Shown: positions 5,109-8,050 of the stretch, piece after piece
Layout of the letters: each line of letters opens with the position of its first letter
Position numbering within the stretch: position 1 is the first letter of the stretch
Assembly (NCBI GenBank): GCA_024278565.1
Contig: JAJRSY010000078.1
Coordinates: 1-8,050, forward strand
Length of the DNA stretch: 8,050 nucleotides
Direction: 5' to 3'
Source: Bacteroidota bacterium
GTDB lineage: Bacteria; Bacteroidota; Bacteroidia; Flavobacteriales; Flavobacteriaceae
The notes under the pieces: generated by a model
Database searches by the model: none
What the model saw: the letters and a program-made list of their open reading frames with translations, nothing else
Told to the model about the DNA's origin: nothing
Translations under genes and position numbers: made by a program

Positions 5109-6131
5109 CTACCTATACTCTTTGACGGCATCAATGAACGCTTTCGCATTTTCTACGGGAATATTCGGAAGGATCCCATGCCCCAGGTTAACGATATATT
5201 TATCCTTTCCGAATTCATCGATCATCTGGGTCACCATTTTCTTAATATCGGCAGGAGGCGATAACAATCGGGCAGGGTCGAAATTACCTTGCAATGTAAT
5301 GTTGCCACCAGACAGGTAACGTGCATTCTTGGCAGAGCAGGTCCAATCAATGCCCAAGGCCGCAGCACCTGATTTCGCCATTTCGCCCAAAGCGAACCAG
5401 CATCCTTTTCCGAATACGATTACTGGGGCTTCATCCTTTAAAGCATCGATAATCTGCTGTATGTACCGCCAAGAGAATTCTTGATAATCGATAGGGGAAA
5501 GCATACCGCCCCAAGAATCAAAAACTTGAACCACATCTACCCCTGCCTTCACTTTTGCTTTTAAATAGGCAATGGTGGTATCGGTTATTTTTTGCAATAA
5601 TCCATGTGCGGCAATAGGTTGGGTAAAACAGAATTCCTTTGCCTTATCGAAGGTTTTACTGCCCTGTCCTTGAACACAATAACAAAGTATGGTCCATGGC
5701 GAACCTGCAAACCCGATCAGGGGCACTTCATCGTTCAGTTTTTCTTTGGTAGCGGTTATGGCCTGCATCACATAGTCGAGCGCAACCGTCACGTCGGGAA
5801 CTATTACCGCATCCACATCTTTTTGCGAGCGTATGGGGTTTGGTAAATAAGGGCCAAAATCAGGTTTCATTTGAACCTCGATATTCATTGCCTGTGGTAT
5901 GACCAGGATATCGCTGAACAAAATTGCGGCATCCATACCATATCTTTGAATGGGCTGAACGGTAATCTCAGAGGCCAGTTCCGGTGTTCGGCAACGGGTA
6001 AAAAAATCGTGTTTTTCACGAATTTTGATAAATTCGGGAAGATACCGCCCCGCTTGGCGCATCATCCATACAGGGGGTCTTTCTACGGTTTCACCCTTTA
6101 AAGCCCTTAAAAAGAGGTCGTTTTTTATCAT
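5109..6131 (-). CDS. hemE: Uroporphyrinogen decarboxylase
   Basis: HemE removes the four acetate carboxyls of uroporphyrinogen III to give coproporphyrinogen III in the cytoplasm. At 340 residues it has normal length. The first family signature is PPVWMMRQAGRYLPEF (19-34) with substrate-binding R25 and R29. LFSDILVIPQAM (71-82) holds the essential Asp (D74), and GFAGSPWTILCYCVQG (140-155) is the second signature with Y151. FDSWGG (204-209) holds S206, and NLGHGILP (315-322) holds H318. The start ATG overlaps the hemCD stop by 4 bp (ATGA), implying translational coupling and a shared transcript. On the downstream side the gene is followed by a REP hairpin rather than directly by hemF, reflecting the RAYT insertion. 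Confidence 0.97.
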   Translation of the reverse strand: MIKNDLFLRALKGETVERPPVWMMRQAGRYLPEFIKIREKHDFFTRCRTPELASEITVQPIQRYGMDAAILFSDILVIPQAMNIEVQMKPDFGPYLPNPIRSQKDVDAVIVPDVTVALDYVMQAITATKEKLNDEVPLIGFAGSPWTILCYCVQGQGSKTFDKAKEFCFTQPIAAHGLLQKITDTTIAYLKAKVKAGVDVVQVFDSWGGMLSPIDYQEFSWRYIQQIIDALKDEAPVIVFGKGCWFALGEMAKSGAAALGIDWTCSAKNARYLSGGNITLQGNFDPARLLSPPADIKKMVTQMIDEFGKDKYIVNLGHGILPNIPVENAKAFIDAVKEYR

Positions 6132-7711
6132 GCTTTTTTATAATCATCGTTTATCAGGTCGATCAAACCTTCGGTATCGGGAATTTTTGCTACCCGAACA
6201 TCAGAAAAATGTTTTCTTGCTTCGGTTGCCGTTGTTTCGCCAATACAATATGCGGTTTTGTCCGCCTTATTTTGAAGTAAATAGCTCTGTACCGTTGATG
6301 GGCTAAAGAACATAACACCCTCAACCTGATTATCTACTTTAACTGAATCGTATTTGGTTTTATAGGTTTCCACCTCATTGACGGTGATGTTGTTTTGGTT
6401 CAGTTTATTTGGTAATTCGTCAAGTCGAATATTGCTACAAAAATAAGTTAGTTCAGTGCCATCTATGTACTCAATGAGATGATCCGCCAGCTTCTTGGCA
6501 TTATTTTCGAAATGGGCAACCTTGCCTATTTTATGCTCTATTAAACGTTTGGTCTTGCGTCCTACACAGTATATGTTTTCAAATTTAAGCTCATTGGCAG
6601 TAACACTGGTCAATATAGATTCTACGGCATTCTTGCTAGTCAAAACCACATTTCTGATGGGGTTTTTCAATATAGATGCAGGAATGCGTGACGGACTTAT
6701 CTTAACAAAATCATCTGATGCTGCCTTGATGTTATCTTTGAATAAGTGCTGCTGTTCGGCGGTTAGTTTTTTGGTTGAAAAAATGGTGGTTTGCTGTTCT
6801 AAGTCTTGTAATTCGCTCATCAAACGTTTACCGCCTCGACTTAGAATACTATCGGCACAGTCCCGTCCTAAATTAGCATGTTTGCCCAAGGGGGCACTGA
6901 ATTCGGACTCCAATTTTTTGGTACCATCCACGGATAGCAGAACCCCCTTTAAAGTGACTTCATCTTCATTGTTAATATAGGCCAAGGCGCCAATAGGGGC
7001 CGTACACCCACCTTCAAGTCTTCTTAAGAACCCACGTTCTAAGGTGGTGCATATTTCTGTTCTCTCATGGTTGAGTTCGGCACATGCCTCTTTGATAAAA
7101 TCGTCTTTCTCTAGGGCGACGATCATAATGGCTCCTTGTGCGGGTGCGGGTACCATCCATGTCAGGCCTATAGTGTTTTCTGCTTCTAGACCAATACGCT
7201 CCATTCCAGCGGCGGCGAATATGGCACCGTTCCAATCACCGTTTTTGAGTTTTTCATAACGGGTATTGATATTGCCCCTCAAGTCAGTAATGGTATGGGT
7301 GGGGTAACGGTTTAACCACTGCGCTTTTCTGCGTAGGCTGCCCGTTGCAATAACCGCTTCACGTTGGGCCAAGAACTCTTCGTTTTTTTTGTAAACTAAA
7401 ATATCAAGAAAATTTGCACGTTCTAGAACGGCAGCTTGAACAATGCCCTGGGGCAAGACCGTAGGCACATCTTTCATCGAGTGTACGGCAATATCTATTT
7501 CGCCCTTGAGCATGGCAACATCCAATGTTTTGGTAAAAATACCTGTAATACCCAATTCGTAAAGTGGCTTGTCGAGAATAAGATCACCTGTAGCTTTAAC
7601 GGCAATAAGTTCGGTTTGGTGACCTAGGGCTTCTAGTTGGTCCTTAACGGTATTTGCCTGCCATAGGGCCAATTCACTATCACGTGTACCAATGCGAATT
7701 ATTTTGTTCAT
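6128..7711 (-). CDS. hemCD: Bifunctional hydroxymethylbilane synthase / uroporphyrinogen-III synthase fusion
   Basis: The 527-residue protein joins two consecutive enzymes. HemC (about residues 1-300) polymerises four porphobilinogens into hydroxymethylbilane: IRIGTRDSELALWQAN (5-20), HSMKDVP (77-83) with catalytic D81, TGSLRRKAQ (123-131), DLRGNINTR (143-151) and LEGGC (232-236) with C236 as the covalent dipyrromethane attachment site. HemD (about 310-527) closes and inverts ring D to give uroporphyrinogen III: VVLTSKNAVESIL (355-367), MFFSPSTVQSYL (467-478) and CIGETTATEARK (489-500) are the typical weakly conserved HemD blocks. A normal single-domain HemC is about 300-310 residues, so the extra 220 are the fused HemD; such fusions occur in Bacteroidetes. 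The gene overlaps hemA by 4 bp upstream and hemE by 4 bp downstream, both ATGA. Confidence 0.95.
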   Translation of the reverse strand: MNKIIRIGTRDSELALWQANTVKDQLEALGHQTELIAVKATGDLILDKPLYELGITGIFTKTLDVAMLKGEIDIAVHSMKDVPTVLPQGIVQAAVLERANFLDILVYKKNEEFLAQREAVIATGSLRRKAQWLNRYPTHTITDLRGNINTRYEKLKNGDWNGAIFAAAGMERIGLEAENTIGLTWMVPAPAQGAIMIVALEKDDFIKEACAELNHERTEICTTLERGFLRRLEGGCTAPIGALAYINNEDEVTLKGVLLSVDGTKKLESEFSAPLGKHANLGRDCADSILSRGGKRLMSELQDLEQQTTIFSTKKLTAEQQHLFKDNIKAASDDFVKISPSRIPASILKNPIRNVVLTSKNAVESILTSVTANELKFENIYCVGRKTKRLIEHKIGKVAHFENNAKKLADHLIEYIDGTELTYFCSNIRLDELPNKLNQNNITVNEVETYKTKYDSVKVDNQVEGVMFFSPSTVQSYLLQNKADKTAYCIGETTATEARKHFSDVRVAKIPDTEGLIDLINDDYKKA

Positions 7712-8050
7712 TGGGGGTCGACTTCTAGTTGAAACACTTTTTGAATCAATTCTAGGCTAGAGTCGGCATCGACGGTATCATCTTTAAGATGGTTGGCGAA
7801 GTGTTTGGTGATTTTTTGTATGATGCGATTTGAAAGTATATTAGCCTGTTCTGAATTGAAATCAGATATTCTTTTCGATTGATAGTCTACTTCTTCATCT
7901 GACATCGTATTCAATTTCTTTTTAAGGGCCTTGATGACCGGGGCGAATTTTCTGGTCTCTAACCATTGAATAAAATCATCTTTTACTTCTTCTATAATTT
8001 CCTCTGCTTGCGGAATGAATTGTTTTCTTTGTTCTAAAGTGGCATCGGTC
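7708..8050 (-). CDS. hemA: Glutamyl-tRNA reductase, C-terminal part (partial at window edge)
   Basis: The frame is open from the window edge to a TGA at 7708-7710, giving 113 residues plus one leading base. The visible part begins TDATLEQRKQFIPQAEEI and continues IIEEVKDDFIQWLETRKFAPVI (split here at residue 18), then through a highly charged helical region to a conserved-looking ISNRIIQKITKHF-type segment (here LSNRIIQKITKHFANHL) and ends VFQLEVDPQ. This matches the C-terminal linker helix and dimerisation domain of flavobacterial HemA, which reduces Glu-tRNA(Glu) to glutamate-1-semialdehyde in the C5 route to 5-aminolevulinate. The catalytic and NADPH-binding domains lie outside the window. 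Its stop overlaps the hemCD start (ATGA), placing it at the head of the hem operon. The gene does not start at the internal Met at 7914; the frame clearly continues upstream. Confidence 0.9.
   Translation of the reverse strand, partial: TDATLEQRKQFIPQAEEIIEEVKDDFIQWLETRKFAPVIKALKKKLNTMSDEEVDYQSKRISDFNSEQANILSNRIIQKITKHFANHLKDDTVDADSSLELIQKVFQLEVDPQ

Noticed and set aside
6495..6980. A 161-codon plus-strand open frame antisense to hemCD
   Set aside because: It lies wholly opposite a strongly conserved coding region, has low-complexity Ser/Leu-rich composition, no recognisable domain and no neighbours on that strand; it is a shadow of hemCD.
1..8050. CRISPR arrays, tRNA or rRNA genes, riboswitches
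   Set aside because: No regularly spaced direct repeats, tRNA-like cloverleaf with CCA end, rRNA motifs or recognisable aptamer were seen; the hem genes overlap too tightly to leave room for leaders except before hemB and the RAYT.

Overview
The window looks like a piece of a Bacteroidetes chromosome, most likely a marine Flavobacteriaceae. The reasons are the AT-rich sequence, genes that lack Shine-Dalgarno sites and overlap tightly, an HemC-HemD fusion, signal peptides ending in 'NAQ', and short palindromes of a kind I recall from flavobacterial genomes. All real genes lie on the minus strand, so transcription runs from high to low coordinates. The genus assignment is inference from remembered protein similarity, not a search.

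In transcription order the window holds: the C-terminus of hemA (glutamyl-tRNA reductase, cut by the window edge at 8050); hemCD (hydroxymethylbilane synthase fused to uroporphyrinogen-III synthase); hemE (uroporphyrinogen decarboxylase); a chimeric ORF joining a REP-associated tyrosine transposase (RAYT, Y1/HUH family) in frame to hemF (oxygen-dependent coproporphyrinogen III oxidase); a small unrecognised lipoprotein; a 199-bp MITE-like element; hemB (porphobilinogen synthase); a secreted beta-lactamase-fold serine hydrolase; and the N-terminus of a CNNM/DUF21 membrane protein (cut at base 1). hemA/hemCD and hemCD/hemE each overlap by 4 bp (ATGA), and the hemF stop overlaps the lipoprotein start by 10 bp, so most of the block reads like one operon. 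Together the enzymes take glutamyl-tRNA through the C5 route to 5-aminolevulinate, then porphobilinogen (HemB), uroporphyrinogen III (HemC, HemD), coproporphyrinogen III (HemE) and protoporphyrinogen IX (HemF). The aminomutase step (HemL) is not in the window.

The main oddity is at 3454-5019. A RAYT with an intact HUH motif and candidate catalytic Tyr sits between hemE and hemF. It is flanked by two 33-bp REP palindromes that are exact reverse complements of each other. The downstream REP is translated in frame (DLQGFENLAGL) as part of the bridge into HemF. The HemF domain looks complete, but I see no ATG or GTG of its own near its expected beginning, so hemF translation now seems to depend on the transposase ORF or on a weak internal start. 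A second oddity is the intergenic element at 2639-2837, with perfect 22-bp terminal inverted repeats enclosing four smaller hairpins, just upstream of hemB. Three consecutive junctions downstream of hemE have thus gained extra material: RAYT/REP, lipoprotein and MITE.
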